Assembly: GCF_028737265.1 (NCBI RefSeq)
Contig: NZ_JAQZAK010000002.1
Coordinates: 124,001 to 188,000, forward strand
Source: Actinomycetospora callitridis
GTDB lineage: Bacteria; Actinomycetota; Actinomycetes; Mycobacteriales; Pseudonocardiaceae
Reading direction: 5' to 3'
DNA: 64,000 bases
Numbering within the stretch: position 1 is the stretch's first letter; every line of letters starts with the position of its first letter. Shown one piece after another: positions 51,905 to 60,827 of this stretch. The notes beneath the pieces were generated by a model that was not told the origin of the DNA, did not search any database, and saw only the letters and a list, made by a program, of their open reading frames with translations. The position numbers were made by a program, and so were the translations under genes.

Positions 51905-53022
51905 GCGGGAACTGTCCCACACGGGGTCGGGCCGGACCGCTCGACGCCCGCGCGGACGAGATCGTCATCTGTCCGGGTGGCGGACCGGGTGGCCGCAGGT
52001 CCCGCCGCCGGCCACGACCCGTCCGCGGCGCCGTCGACCAGCCCGAGCACGGCCCTCGCGACGATCTCGGGGCGCTCGATCTGGGCGACGTGGCCCACAC
52101 CGGACAGGCGCAGCAGGCGCCCCGCGGGCAGCGTCGCGGCGGTGCGGGCGGCGCGTCCCACGCCGACGAGACGGTCGAGCTCGCCCCACACCACCAGCGT
52201 CGGCGCCGTGACCTGCGCGGCGGCGGCCCACAGCGAGCGGGACCGCGGCGCGAACCACGTGCCCACCAGCCCCAGGAACGAGCGGTGCAGCGCCTCGGGC
52301 GCCCACGCGAGCTCCGCGCGCTCCTCTGCCTCCGCGGCGGCCATGGCGAAGGCGTGCGGGCCGACCGCCTCCGGGTCGGCGTGGCAGAGCGCCATGGTGT
52401 GGGCGAGCCGGTCGCGGGGCGTGCGGGCCGCCTGCTCGGCCCGGGCGCGTCCACCGAGCAGGGGCAGCAGCGCGAGCGCCGCACGCCTGCCGCCGAGGCG
52501 CGAGGGCAACGGGCGCAGGTCGGGCACGGCCGGGCTGACGAGGGTCAGCGTGCGCACCAGGTCGGGACGTGCGGCGGCGACGAGCAGCGACACCGCACCG
52601 CCGAGCGAGTTGCCGAGCAGGTGCACGGGCCCGCAACCCTGCCGGTGGAGGTCCTCGAGATAGGCGACGACGGTGTCCGCGTGCGCCGCAGGCCGGTAGT
52701 CGCCCGTCGACGGCGGGCGCGTGCGCCCGAAGCCGGGCAGGTCGACGGCGTACCCGTGGCAGCGGCCCGAGAGGGCGGCGGCGAGCTCGGTCCAGTTGTT
52801 CGACGAGCCCCCGAGGCCGTGGACGTAGACCGCGGTCTCGCCCGTCCCGGGCCCCGGCGTCTCGCGGACGTGCAGCGTCACCCCGCCGGCCTCGACCTCG
52901 CGCCCCGGCCAGTACGGCGTCGGCGCCGCGGGGGTGCCGATCGGGGCGAGCGCGGCGGGGTCGGCGAGGGGGACCGGTCCGGTGGACGGCACGGAGCGGC
53001 GGACGATCACGCACACCATCAT
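51901..53022 (-). CDS. Alpha/beta hydrolase
   Basis: A 373-aa hydrolase. The oxyanion region is VYVHGLGGSSNNWTE, the nucleophile elbow LLGNSLGGAVSLLVA (Ser), and the acid and His lie in WGELDRLVG and GVGHVAQIERPE. The length and cap fit lipase/epoxide-hydrolase-like enzymes; substrate unknown. It is coupled to the DUF3152 gene by a 4-bp overlap. Several starts are possible (ATG 53022 and 53019, GTG 53010). Divergent from the TetR gene. Confidence 0.85.
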   Translation of the reverse strand: MMVCVIVRRSVPSTGPVPLADPAALAPIGTPAAPTPYWPGREVEAGGVTLHVRETPGPGTGETAVYVHGLGGSSNNWTELAAALSGRCHGYAVDLPGFGRTRPPSTGDYRPAAHADTVVAYLEDLHRQGCGPVHLLGNSLGGAVSLLVAAARPDLVRTLTLVSPAVPDLRPLPSRLGGRRAALALLPLLGGRARAEQAARTPRDRLAHTMALCHADPEAVGPHAFAMAAAEAEERAELAWAPEALHRSFLGLVGTWFAPRSRSLWAAAAQVTAPTLVVWGELDRLVGVGRAARTAATLPAGRLLRLSGVGHVAQIERPEIVARAVLGLVDGAADGSWPAAGPAATRSATRTDDDLVRAGVERSGPTPCGTVPA

Positions 53023-53212
53023 GCGGTGTCCCCGCGGCGACGTCACGGTGACCCGCACGTGAACGGCGGACGACCGGCGCCGCTCGCCTGCCGGGTCCTG
53101 GTGCGTCGACCGCGTGGCGCAACGCCACACGATCGTCACCCGATGGGTAGGGTCGTGCCTTCGGGGCGGCCGACACTCACGAGCCGCCGACGCGGTCGAG
53201 CGGGGGACTGGG

Positions 53213-53857
53213 ATGAACGGGCGCGCGAGCCTTCCGGGGGCGAGTCCCGGGTCCGCCGCGGGCCGCCCGCGCATGACGCGCTCCGCGCGCCGTGCCCAGC
53301 TGCTCGACGCCGCCCGGGAGGTGTTCGGCGCCCACGGCTACCACGCCGCGGCGATGGACGAGATCGCCGAGCGCGCCGGGGTCAGCAAGCCGGTGCTCTA
53401 CCAGCACTTCCCCGGCAAGCTCGACCTCTACCGCGCCCTGGTGCAGGGCGCCGCGGACGACATGGTGCGCACGGTGCGCGCCGCGATCCGCTCGACCACC
53501 GACAACAAGGCGCGCGTCCAGGCGACCATCCAGGCCTACTTCGACGTCGTCTCGTCGCGCGACGGCGCGATGCGCCTGGTGTTCGAGACCGACACGCGGG
53601 CGACGCCCGAGATCGCCGGGCTCGTGGACCGCGCGACGTCGGACTGCATCGACGCGGTCACCGAGGCCGTCACCAACGACGCGGGCCTCGAGCCCGAGCG
53701 CGCCCGCCTGCTCGCCGTCGGGCTGGTGGGCCTGTCCACCACCGCCGCGCGCTACTGGCTCGACGCCGGCCTGCAGCCGCCCCGCGAGGACGCGATCACG
53801 CTGATGTCCCAGCTCGCCTGGCGCGGCATCGGCGGCTTCCCCCGCCAGGAGGGATAG
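53213..53857 (+). CDS. TetR-family transcriptional regulator
   Basis: A 214-aa regulator. The helix-turn-helix domain is AAMDEIAERAGVSKPVLYQHF, of the standard TetR form, preceded by RRAQLLDAAREVFGAHGY. The ligand-binding C-terminal domain is all-helical. It is equivalent to Rv3208, next to the DUF3107 gene. ATG at 53213 follows a purine-rich GGGGGACTGGG; a longer frame upstream lacks similarity. It may control the divergent hydrolase-DUF3152 pair. Confidence 0.9.
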   Translation: MNGRASLPGASPGSAAGRPRMTRSARRAQLLDAAREVFGAHGYHAAAMDEIAERAGVSKPVLYQHFPGKLDLYRALVQGAADDMVRTVRAAIRSTTDNKARVQATIQAYFDVVSSRDGAMRLVFETDTRATPEIAGLVDRATSDCIDAVTEAVTNDAGLEPERARLLAVGLVGLSTTAARYWLDAGLQPPREDAITLMSQLAWRGIGGFPRQEG

Positions 53858-53873
53858 CGGCCGAGAGGGGTGA

Positions 53874-53899
53874 TCGTCGGGGCGCTGGCGCCCCGACGA
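53874..53899. terminator. Bidirectional hairpin between the TetR and DUF3107 genes
   Basis: TCGTCGGGGCG and CGCCCCGACGA form an 11-bp GC-rich stem with a four-base loop CTGG, placed between two convergent stops. Confidence 0.6.
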
Positions 53900-53907
53900 C
53901 CCCCTGA

Positions 53908-54138
53908 CTAGCTCCCTACACCGAATCCCACGCGACGGCCCTCCGACGGCGCGATCTCCACGTAGGCGATCCGGGCCGCGGGGATGACGTACCGGCGGCC
54001 CTTGTCGTCGGAGAGCACGAGGGTGCCGCCGGTCGAGGCGAGCGCCTCGTCGACGAGCCCCTGCACCTCGTCGGGCGTCTGGTCGCTCGCGACCACCAGC
54101 TCGCGCGGGCTCTCCGCCACGCCGATCTTGACCTCCAC
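53908..54138 (-). CDS. DUF3107 family small protein (TB9.4 type)
   Basis: A 76-aa protein homologous to Rv3208A. The family start VEVKIGVAESPREL and the end IPAARIAYVEI followed by RRVGFGVG are conserved. GTG at 54138 is preferred to ATG at 54162: GGAGGA lies five bases before it and known members begin exactly here. Function unknown. Confidence 0.88.
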   Translation of the reverse strand: MEVKIGVAESPRELVVASDQTPDEVQGLVDEALASTGGTLVLSDDKGRRYVIPAARIAYVEIAPSEGRRVGFGVGS

Positions 54139-54207
54139 GCGTTCCTCCACCTCGGACGTCATTGGTGCCCGCGCGAGGCTAGTCCACCGGCGGGCCGGGG
54201 GTCGGTC

Positions 54208-54957
54208 CTACAGCCCGAGCGCGTGCAGCCGCTTCGAGTGGCGCGACTTCAGCGCCTTGAACACCACCTGGCGCGACGTCCCGCCGAGCAGCGCCGTCGC
54301 CGCCTCGGGGTGCGCGTCGAGCACCTCGGCGGCCGCGGCGAGGGTCTCCCCGAGCAGTCGGCGGCCCCAGAGGGCCAGGTGGCCGCGGGTCTGCTCGTCG
54401 GCGACGAGGTCGACGACGGCGTGCTCCGCGAATGCGTCGAACCCGCTCTCGCCCGCGGCCTCGCGGCCGGCGTCCGGGCCCCGCAGGAGCTCCGCGACGG
54501 CCTCGTCGCCCCCCTCCGCGTCGTCCGGGACCGCGCCCGTCGTGGCGACCAGGTCGACGGCGAGCGTGCGGGTCACGTACGCGCCGACGAGGGCCTCGCC
54601 CCAGTTCCGCGGGGCGGTCCGGGCCGCGAACGCGTCGAGGACGGCCGCGAACGGCGCCATGGCCGCGACGAGGTCCACGCCCCGGTCGGTCAGGTGGGCA
54701 CGCACGCGCTCGACGTGCGCCATCTCCGCGGCCGCGAGGGCGGCCATCTCGGCGCGCCCGGTGAGGTCGGGGGCGAGTGCGGCGTCGGCCGCGAGGCGGG
54801 TGAAGGCGGTCAGCGCGCCGTACGCGACGGCTCCGAGCAGGTCGACGGGTGGGGCGGCGGGGGCGCTGTCGGGGGCGCTCCCGGGAGCACCGCCGGGGGT
54901 GCTGTCGGCAGCCCCCGTGGCGGTGGTGGCGGGGCGGCCGCGCTCGGGCTCGGTCAC
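54208..54957 (-). CDS. Ferritin-like / tRNA-hydroxylase-like helical protein
   Basis: A 249-aa protein of the Rv3210c type. Carboxylate and His residues that could bind two irons occur in AAAEMAHVERVRAHL and FAEHAVVDLVADEQTRGHLALW, the spacing of ferritin-like four-helix bundles. The N-terminal 40 residues are low complexity. The GTG at 54957 lies eight bases after TAGGGT. It is divergent from the helicase gene. Confidence 0.8.
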   Translation of the reverse strand: MTEPERGRPATTATGAADSTPGGAPGSAPDSAPAAPPVDLLGAVAYGALTAFTRLAADAALAPDLTGRAEMAALAAAEMAHVERVRAHLTDRGVDLVAAMAPFAAVLDAFAARTAPRNWGEALVGAYVTRTLAVDLVATTGAVPDDAEGGDEAVAELLRGPDAGREAAGESGFDAFAEHAVVDLVADEQTRGHLALWGRRLLGETLAAAAEVLDAHPEAATALLGGTSRQVVFKALKSRHSKRLHALGL

Positions 54958-54965
54958 GGCGCTCC

Positions 54966-54971
54966 ACCCTA
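54966..54971 (-). promoter_or_regulatory. -10 box of the ferritin-like gene (leaderless type)
   Basis: TAGGGT on the minus strand ends eight bases before the GTG at 54957. Confidence 0.5.
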
Positions 54972-55259
54972 GGGCCCGGTGCCCGGGACCGGCGGTGACG
55001 CGGGCCTCCCGGGGCGGCGGGTAGCATGGGTGCGTCCCGCGGTGGCACGCACCGTCGCCGACCTCCCGGTCGCCGTCATGTCCCGCGGAACGCACCCGAG
55101 CGTGCGGGCGCCTCAGCCGGCTCTCCCGCGTCCGGTGACGTGGGGTCACGCTCCGACGATGGAGCGGGCCCGTGCACCACCCCGTGCACCGTCGCCGCCC
55201 CGACGTGGTCGAGCCAGCCGGCCCGCCTCGTGCGCACGAGCCGCGAGGAAGGCAGACCC

Positions 55260-57026
55260 CTGACCACCGTCACGACCGACACCCGATCCGAGTCCGAAGG
55301 CCACGGCGCCGACGAGGAGCCGGCCGTCGAGCCGCTCAAGGCCGACGCGCCCGTCGCCGAGGACTCCCCCACCTTCGCCGAGCTCGGCGTCGACCCCGCG
55401 ATCGTCGCGGCCCTCGGCCGCGCCGGGATCGTGCGCACGTTCGCCATCCAGGAGCTCACGCTGCCGCTGGCGCTCGCCGGCGACGACCTCATCGGCCAGG
55501 CGCGCACCGGCACCGGCAAGACCCTCGGCTTCGGCGTCCCGCTGCTGCAGCGCTTCGGCCGCCCCACCGAGGACGGCACCCCGCGCGTCCTGGTGGTCGT
55601 CCCCACCCGCGAGCTGTGCGTGCAGGTCGCCAAGGACATCGAGGCCGCGGGCGCCGACCTCGGCACCCGCGTCCTCTCGATCTACGGCGGGCGCCCCTAC
55701 GAGAGCCAGATCGCAGCGCTGCAGCGCGGCGTCGACCTGGTGGTCGGCACCCCGGGCCGCCTGCTCGACCTCGCCCAGCAGGGACACCTGGTGCTGGCGA
55801 AGATCGGCGGGCTGGTGCTCGACGAGGCCGACGAGATGCTCGACCTGGGCTTCCTGCCCGACGTCGAGCGCATCCTCGGCATGCTGCCCGACCAGCGCCA
55901 GACGATGCTGTTCTCGGCCACCATGCCGGGGCCGATCATCACGCTGTCGCGCACGTTCCTGACGCAGCCGACGCACATCCGCGCCGAGCAGGTCGACTCC
56001 TCGGCCATCGGCGAGAAGACCGCGCAGTTCGTCTACCGCGCCCACGCGCTCGACAAGGTCGAGATGCTGGCCCGCACGCTGCAGGCCACCGACCGCGGCC
56101 CGACGATGGTGTTCACGCGCACCAAGCGCACCGCGAGCAAGGTCTCCGAGGAGCTCGCCGAGCGCGGCTTCGCCGTCGGCGCCGTCCACGGCGACCTCGG
56201 GCAGGGCGCCCGCGAGCACGCGCTCAAGGCGTTCCGCGACGGCCGGATCAACGTGCTGGTCTGCACCGACGTCGCCGCGCGCGGCATCGACGTCACCGGC
56301 GTCACGCACGTCATCAACTACCAGTGCCCGGACGACGCCAAGACCTACATCCACCGCATCGGCCGCACCGGTCGCGCCGGCCTCACGGGCATCGCGGTGA
56401 CGCTGGTCGACTGGGACGACCTCCCCAAGTGGAAGCTCATCTCGGACGACCTGGCGCTCGGCGCGCCCGAGCCGCCGGAGACGTACTCGAACTCGCCGCA
56501 CCTCTACGCCGACATGGGCATCCCCGAGGGTGCGACCGGGCGCGTCGCCCGTCGTCGTCGCCCCGCCGAGGAGGAGGCCGAGGACGGCCCGAAGCGTGAG
56601 ACGCGCGAGAGCGCCGGCGGGCGTGAGCGTTCCGCAGGCCGGTCGCGCGGGCGTCCCCGCGGCGGTGAGGGCGGCGACGCCAGCCGCGGCACCGGCGAGG
56701 ACGCCGAGGGCAGCGAGGAGCAAGGCCCCGGGCGGGGCGGGCGCCGCTCACGGTCGCGCACCCGCCGCCGTGCCGGCGAGGTCGTCGCGGGGTCCGAGGG
56801 CGGCGAGGGCACCGAGGGCGCAGCCCCGGCCGAGGCCACCACCGACACCGACGGCGGCACCGTGGGCGACGCCGTCTCCGAACGCCCCGAGGAGGCGTCG
56901 GACGGAGACCGTCCGCGCCGCCGGCGCCGTCGCGGTGGCCGGGGCTCCGGCTCCCGCTCCGGTGGCGGCTCGGGTGCCGAGGAGACCGCGAACGAGTCGG
57001 CGTCCGCCGCCGCCACCAGCGAGTAG
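55260..57026 (+). CDS. rhlE: DEAD-box RNA helicase (RhlE type)
   Basis: A 588-aa helicase. Motifs: FAIQELTLPLAL (Q motif), ARTGTGKT (I), VVPTRELCVQV (Ia), GTPGRLLDL (Ib), LVLDEADEMLDLGF (II), FSATMPG (III), VFTRTKR (IV), VCTDVAARGIDV (V) and HRIGRTGR (VI). The last 160 residues are an Arg/Gly/Glu-rich tail typical of RNA chaperone helicases. The family N-terminus TTVTTDTRSE starts right after a CTG at 55260 that has GAGGAAGG eight bases upstream; in-frame GTG at 55230 is the nearest standard start. Matches Rv3211. Confidence 0.93.
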   Translation: MTTVTTDTRSESEGHGADEEPAVEPLKADAPVAEDSPTFAELGVDPAIVAALGRAGIVRTFAIQELTLPLALAGDDLIGQARTGTGKTLGFGVPLLQRFGRPTEDGTPRVLVVVPTRELCVQVAKDIEAAGADLGTRVLSIYGGRPYESQIAALQRGVDLVVGTPGRLLDLAQQGHLVLAKIGGLVLDEADEMLDLGFLPDVERILGMLPDQRQTMLFSATMPGPIITLSRTFLTQPTHIRAEQVDSSAIGEKTAQFVYRAHALDKVEMLARTLQATDRGPTMVFTRTKRTASKVSEELAERGFAVGAVHGDLGQGAREHALKAFRDGRINVLVCTDVAARGIDVTGVTHVINYQCPDDAKTYIHRIGRTGRAGLTGIAVTLVDWDDLPKWKLISDDLALGAPEPPETYSNSPHLYADMGIPEGATGRVARRRRPAEEEAEDGPKRETRESAGGRERSAGRSRGRPRGGEGGDASRGTGEDAEGSEEQGPGRGGRRSRSRTRRRAGEVVAGSEGGEGTEGAAPAEATTDTDGGTVGDAVSERPEEASDGDRPRRRRRRGGRGSGSRSGGGSGAEETANESASAAATSE

Positions 57027-57038
57027 GCCCGGCGCGCG

Positions 57039-58391
57039 GTGAGCTCGCCGACGTCGTCGCGGACGTCAGGGCCGGCATCCGGTCCCACGGCCGACCGGGC
57101 GGATCCTCCGGACCCGCCCGGTCGACGCCGGCTGCCCCCGCCCGAGCGGCGGCGTCGCGGCGACCTGGTGGCCGTCGCGTTCCTGGCGGTCGCGGCCGTC
57201 GTCGGCACGCTGCTCGTCCTGGCGTCCGGCGACGCCGGCGACACCGAGGCCCGCGTGGCCCCGGTGCCGCTCGCGCCGGCGCCCGACGGGCCGGTGCCGA
57301 CCGCGCTCACCGAGGCGTGGCGTGCGGAGAGCCCGGCGACCCCGGCACCGCTCGCCATCGGTCCGGCCGTCATCACCGCCGGCCCCGACGGCGTCGCCGG
57401 TCTCGACCCGGCGACGGGCCGCGAGGCGTGGCGCTACTCCCGCCCCGAGGCGCCCTGCACCGTCGGATCGGGCTTCGGCGACGTGCTCGCGGTGTTCCGC
57501 ACCGACGGCGCCCTGGGCACCTGGTGCTCCGACGTCGCCGCCCTCGACCCGGCGAACGGGGCGCGCGGGCCGTCCCGCAACGCCGACCTGCGCGAGGGCA
57601 CCCGCCTGCTCGCCGACCGGGACCACGTCACCGGCACGGGCGCCGACCACGTTGAGACCTGGCGCTCGGACCTGGTGCTGACCACCGAGGTCGGCCGCGT
57701 CGCGACGCCCGTCCAGCCCCCCGACGCCCAGCCGCGGGCCGGGTGCACCAACGGCTCGATCGCGGTCGGCGGCGGCACCGTCGGCATGATCCAGCGCTGT
57801 CCCGGCGACGACTCCGACCGCCTGACCGTGGTCGACGCCGACCCCTCGAGCTCCGAGAAGCCCGAGGAGCGCTCCAGCACGCTGCTCGGCGTGCGCGGCG
57901 CCCGGCTCGTCGCGCTCACCGACCAGCGCGCCGCCTGGGCCGCGCCGGACGGCACCCTGCACGTCGTCGGCACCTCGCCCGACACCGCCGACCTCGCCGG
58001 CACGGTCGACGTGCTGGGCCCGGCCGCGGGGCCCACCACCGACCCGCCGGACCTGGCCGCGACCGTCCGCCCCGTCGGGACGGTGCTGCTCTGGTGGACC
58101 GGCACCGCCACGGTCGCGCTCGACTCCGGGGACCTGCGTCCGCGGTGGACCGTGCCCGGGGCGCTCGGTGCGGGTGCGGCCTGGCCGGGCAGCGCGCCGG
58201 CCGCCGTCGCCCTCGTGCCCGTCCCCGACGGCCTGGCCGTGCTCGACGCGGCCACCGGGGCCCCGCGCGGCCCGACGATCCCGGTCGCCCGCGGGCTGCC
58301 GGCCGGCACGCCGGTCGCGGTGGCCGCCACGGGCACCACGGTGGTCGAGCTGCGCGGCTCCACGGTCGTCGCGCTGCGCCCACCGGGCTGA
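57039..58391 (+). CDS. Membrane-anchored PQQ-like beta-propeller protein (Rv3212 type)
   Basis: A 450-aa protein with a Pro/Arg-rich cytoplasmic start, one membrane helix (LVAVAFLAVAAVVGTLLVLA) and an external propeller made of repeated strands such as GVAGLDPATGREAWRYSRP, VVALDSGD-like blades and GLAVLDAATGAP. Such domains usually bind partners rather than catalyse. It follows rhlE by 12 bases, as Rv3212 follows Rv3211. GTG at 57039. Confidence 0.8.
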   Translation: MSSPTSSRTSGPASGPTADRADPPDPPGRRRLPPPERRRRGDLVAVAFLAVAAVVGTLLVLASGDAGDTEARVAPVPLAPAPDGPVPTALTEAWRAESPATPAPLAIGPAVITAGPDGVAGLDPATGREAWRYSRPEAPCTVGSGFGDVLAVFRTDGALGTWCSDVAALDPANGARGPSRNADLREGTRLLADRDHVTGTGADHVETWRSDLVLTTEVGRVATPVQPPDAQPRAGCTNGSIAVGGGTVGMIQRCPGDDSDRLTVVDADPSSSEKPEERSSTLLGVRGARLVALTDQRAAWAAPDGTLHVVGTSPDTADLAGTVDVLGPAAGPTTDPPDLAATVRPVGTVLLWWTGTATVALDSGDLRPRWTVPGALGAGAAWPGSAPAAVALVPVPDGLAVLDAATGAPRGPTIPVARGLPAGTPVAVAATGTTVVELRGSTVVALRPPG

Positions 58392-58457
58392 GGAGGCCGG
58401 ACGGGCGGGCCCGATGGGGTCGGCGACACGCCCCGGACCGGGCCGGGATGCGGCAGA

Positions 58458-59471
58458 GTGACGTGGGTGGGCCGCCCCGAGACCCCTGACACCGCCCGGC
58501 CGGTCGGCGCCGCGGCGGACGGGGTCGCGTCCCCCGCACCGGCCCGTCCGCCCGACGCCTCCCCGGCGCTGCCCCCCGCCCGCGGGAGGGCCCAGCGCCA
58601 CCCGCACGGGGCCCGCACGGTCACCGTCGACTCCGCGCTCGGGCCGCTGACGGCCTGGCGGGCCGACGCGGACGAGTCCGCCGCGGTCGAGGGCCCGCCC
58701 GCGACGGCCGTGCTGCTGCCCGGGTACTCGGGCTCGAAGGAGGACTTCGCGCCCCTGGTCGACGCGATCGCCGAGGCCGGTATCGGGGTGCTGGCCCTCG
58801 ACCTGCCGGGTCAGTACGAGTCGCCCGGCCCCGACACCGAGGCCGACTACCGCCCGGGTGCGCTCGGACCGGTGGTGGCCGGGGTGGTCGCCGACGAGGC
58901 CGCGGCCGAGCGACGGGTGCTGCTGCTCGGGCACTCCTTCGGCGGGCTCGTCGCGCGGGCGACCGTGCTGGCCGGGGCGCCGGTGCACGGCCTGACCCTC
59001 ATGGACTCCGGGCCCGGCGAGCTGCCGATGGGCGGGCGCCGCACCCAGCTCGACGTGCTCGAGCCCGTCCTGCGCCGCCGCGGCATCGACGCGGTCGTGG
59101 CGCTGCGCGACGCGTCGGGTGAGTGGTCGTCGACCGATCCCGAGGTCGTGGCCCTGCTGCGCGAGCGCCTGCGCCGCTCGGCGGTCGCCGGGCTGCTCGG
59201 CATGGGCGACGCGCTGCGCTCCGAGCCCGACCGCACCGCCGAGCTCGTCGCCGCCGTGCGGGCCCGGCGGGTGCCGTGCCTGATCGTCTGCGGGGTCGAC
59301 GACGACGCCTGGCCGGTGAGCATGCAGCGCACGATGGCCGATCGCCTCGAGGCCGAGTTCGCGAGCATCCCCCACGCCGCGCACGCCCCGAACGTCGAGA
59401 ACCCGACCGCCCTGCTCGACGTCCTCGTCCCCACGTGGCGGACCTGGCTGCGGGACGACATGCTCGGGTAG
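58458..59471 (+). CDS. Alpha/beta hydrolase
   Basis: A 337-aa hydrolase. LLPGYSGSKEDFAPL forms the oxyanion region, LLGHSFGGLVARA carries the nucleophilic serine, VCGVDDDAWP the acid and IPHAAHAPNVENP the histidine. The N-terminal 50 residues are Pro/Ala-rich. Lipase or esterase activity is expected; the substrate is unknown. Its TAG stop shares one base with the GTG of the next gene. Confidence 0.88.
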   Translation: MTWVGRPETPDTARPVGAAADGVASPAPARPPDASPALPPARGRAQRHPHGARTVTVDSALGPLTAWRADADESAAVEGPPATAVLLPGYSGSKEDFAPLVDAIAEAGIGVLALDLPGQYESPGPDTEADYRPGALGPVVAGVVADEAAAERRVLLLGHSFGGLVARATVLAGAPVHGLTLMDSGPGELPMGGRRTQLDVLEPVLRRRGIDAVVALRDASGEWSSTDPEVVALLRERLRRSAVAGLLGMGDALRSEPDRTAELVAAVRARRVPCLIVCGVDDDAWPVSMQRTMADRLEAEFASIPHAAHAPNVENPTALLDVLVPTWRTWLRDDMLG

Positions 59472-60301
59472 TGCGCTCCGACGACGGCTACTTCGGTCCC
59501 GGCAGCGTCACCTGGCGCGTGCTCGCCGACCCGGCCGCGGGCCCCGGCGGCATCTCGTCGCTGTTCATGCAGGCCCTGCACCCGCTCGCGATGGCGGGCG
59601 TCGAGCAGCACTCCGACTTCCACGACGCCTTCTGGCCGCGGCTGCAGCGCACCGCGGAGTACGTCATGACGGTGACGTTCGCCGACCGCGCGAAGGTCGA
59701 CGGGGCCGCCGCCCGGGTGCGCGCCGCGCACGAGTGGGTCCGGGGCACCGACCCGGTGACCGGCCGCCCCTACGCCGCCGGCGACCCCGACCTGCTGCGC
59801 TGGGTGCACGTCACCGAGGTCAGCTCGTTCCTCGAGGCGGTGCGCCGCGCCGGCGCCCCGATCAGCGACGCCGAGGCCGACGAGTACTACCGCGAGCAGG
59901 TCGTCGCGGCGCAGCTGCTCGGGGCGGTCGACGTCCCCGCGAGCTGCGCGGACGTGGCCGACTACGTCGCCGACGTCCGCCGCACCGACCTGGTCGCGTC
60001 GTCCACCAGCCGCGCCGCCGCGCTGCGCCTGCTCGTGCCGCCGATGTCGCTGCGCACGACGCTCACCACCCCGGCCCGTCCGGCCTGGACCGCGCTCGCG
60101 GCCCTCGGTTTCGCCCTCCAGCCGCGCTGGGCGCGCAGCCTGCACGGCGTCCCCACCCTGCTGACCACCGACCTCGCCGCGACGCTGACCCTGCGCGCCC
60201 TGCGCACCGCCGTCCTCCGCCTGCCCGAGGACTGGCGCCGCGGACCGGTCGCGCGCGAGGCGCTGGCCCGTGAGCGCGAGGCACTCTCGGAAGCGTCCTG
60301 A
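59471..60301 (+). CDS. MpaB/DUF2236-family oxygenase-like protein
   Basis: A 276-aa protein of the DUF2236 family, whose members include heme-containing latex-clearing proteins and MpaB. Conserved parts are LFMQALHPLAMAGVEQHS, RLQRTAEYVMTVTF, LRWVHVTEVSSFL and the DEYYREQ helix. The His residues in ALHPLAM and WVHVTE are candidate heme ligands. It is coupled to the upstream hydrolase (TAGTG). Ends one base from the convergent membrane gene. Confidence 0.85.
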   Translation: MRSDDGYFGPGSVTWRVLADPAAGPGGISSLFMQALHPLAMAGVEQHSDFHDAFWPRLQRTAEYVMTVTFADRAKVDGAAARVRAAHEWVRGTDPVTGRPYAAGDPDLLRWVHVTEVSSFLEAVRRAGAPISDAEADEYYREQVVAAQLLGAVDVPASCADVADYVADVRRTDLVASSTSRAAALRLLVPPMSLRTTLTTPARPAWTALAALGFALQPRWARSLHGVPTLLTTDLAATLTLRALRTAVLRLPEDWRRGPVAREALAREREALSEAS

Positions 60302-60302
60302 G

Positions 60303-60827
60303 TCAGGCCCACCAGGTGGTGGACAGCACCACCAGGAGGATCACCGGGACCGCCGCCGCGGCGACGAGGGCGGGCCCGGACGGCGTGCGTCGGTGGGCGG
60401 CGACGGCCGTGGCGCCGATCGCGAGCACGGCGGCGACGACGTGCCCGGCGACGGTGTCGGCACCCGCTCCCGGGCCGCCGAGGAGGTAGGGCGCCGCGAT
60501 GACCGCGAGCGCGAGCACCACGAGGCCGCCCGCGAGGACCCGGGCGACGGCGACCAGGCGACGGCGGGGCCGGGCGAGCCGGTCGCGGCGGTAGGCGCGC
60601 GGCATGCCGCTGGTGGGGAAACCCCCGGTGCCCGGGAACCCCGACGGCGGGGTGGGGCGCCCGGTCGGGCGGGGTCGGGGCGCGCCGCCACCCGGCGTCT
60701 GCCCGGCCGCGGTGCGTCCGTGCGGCGGTGTGGGGTCGTCGTGCGGTGCCCAGGCCTGGGGCGGCGTGGGGCGCCAGGGGCCCCACGCGTCGTCGGGGTC
60801 CGGCTCGGGCGCGGCGGCGCGGCTCAC
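60303..60827 (-). CDS. Hypothetical Pro-rich membrane protein
   Basis: A 174-aa protein. About 85 N-terminal residues are rich in Pro, Gly and acidic positions (PEPDPDDAWGPWRPTPPQAW), followed by three hydrophobic helices (VLAGGLVVLALAVIAAPYLL, VVAAVLAIGATAVAAH, LVAAAAVPVILLVVLS). Not recognised. GTG at 60827 overlaps the RecB-like stop by four bases. Confidence 0.7.
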   Translation of the reverse strand: MSRAAAPEPDPDDAWGPWRPTPPQAWAPHDDPTPPHGRTAAGQTPGGGAPRPRPTGRPTPPSGFPGTGGFPTSGMPRAYRRDRLARPRRRLVAVARVLAGGLVVLALAVIAAPYLLGGPGAGADTVAGHVVAAVLAIGATAVAAHRRTPSGPALVAAAAVPVILLVVLSTTWWA

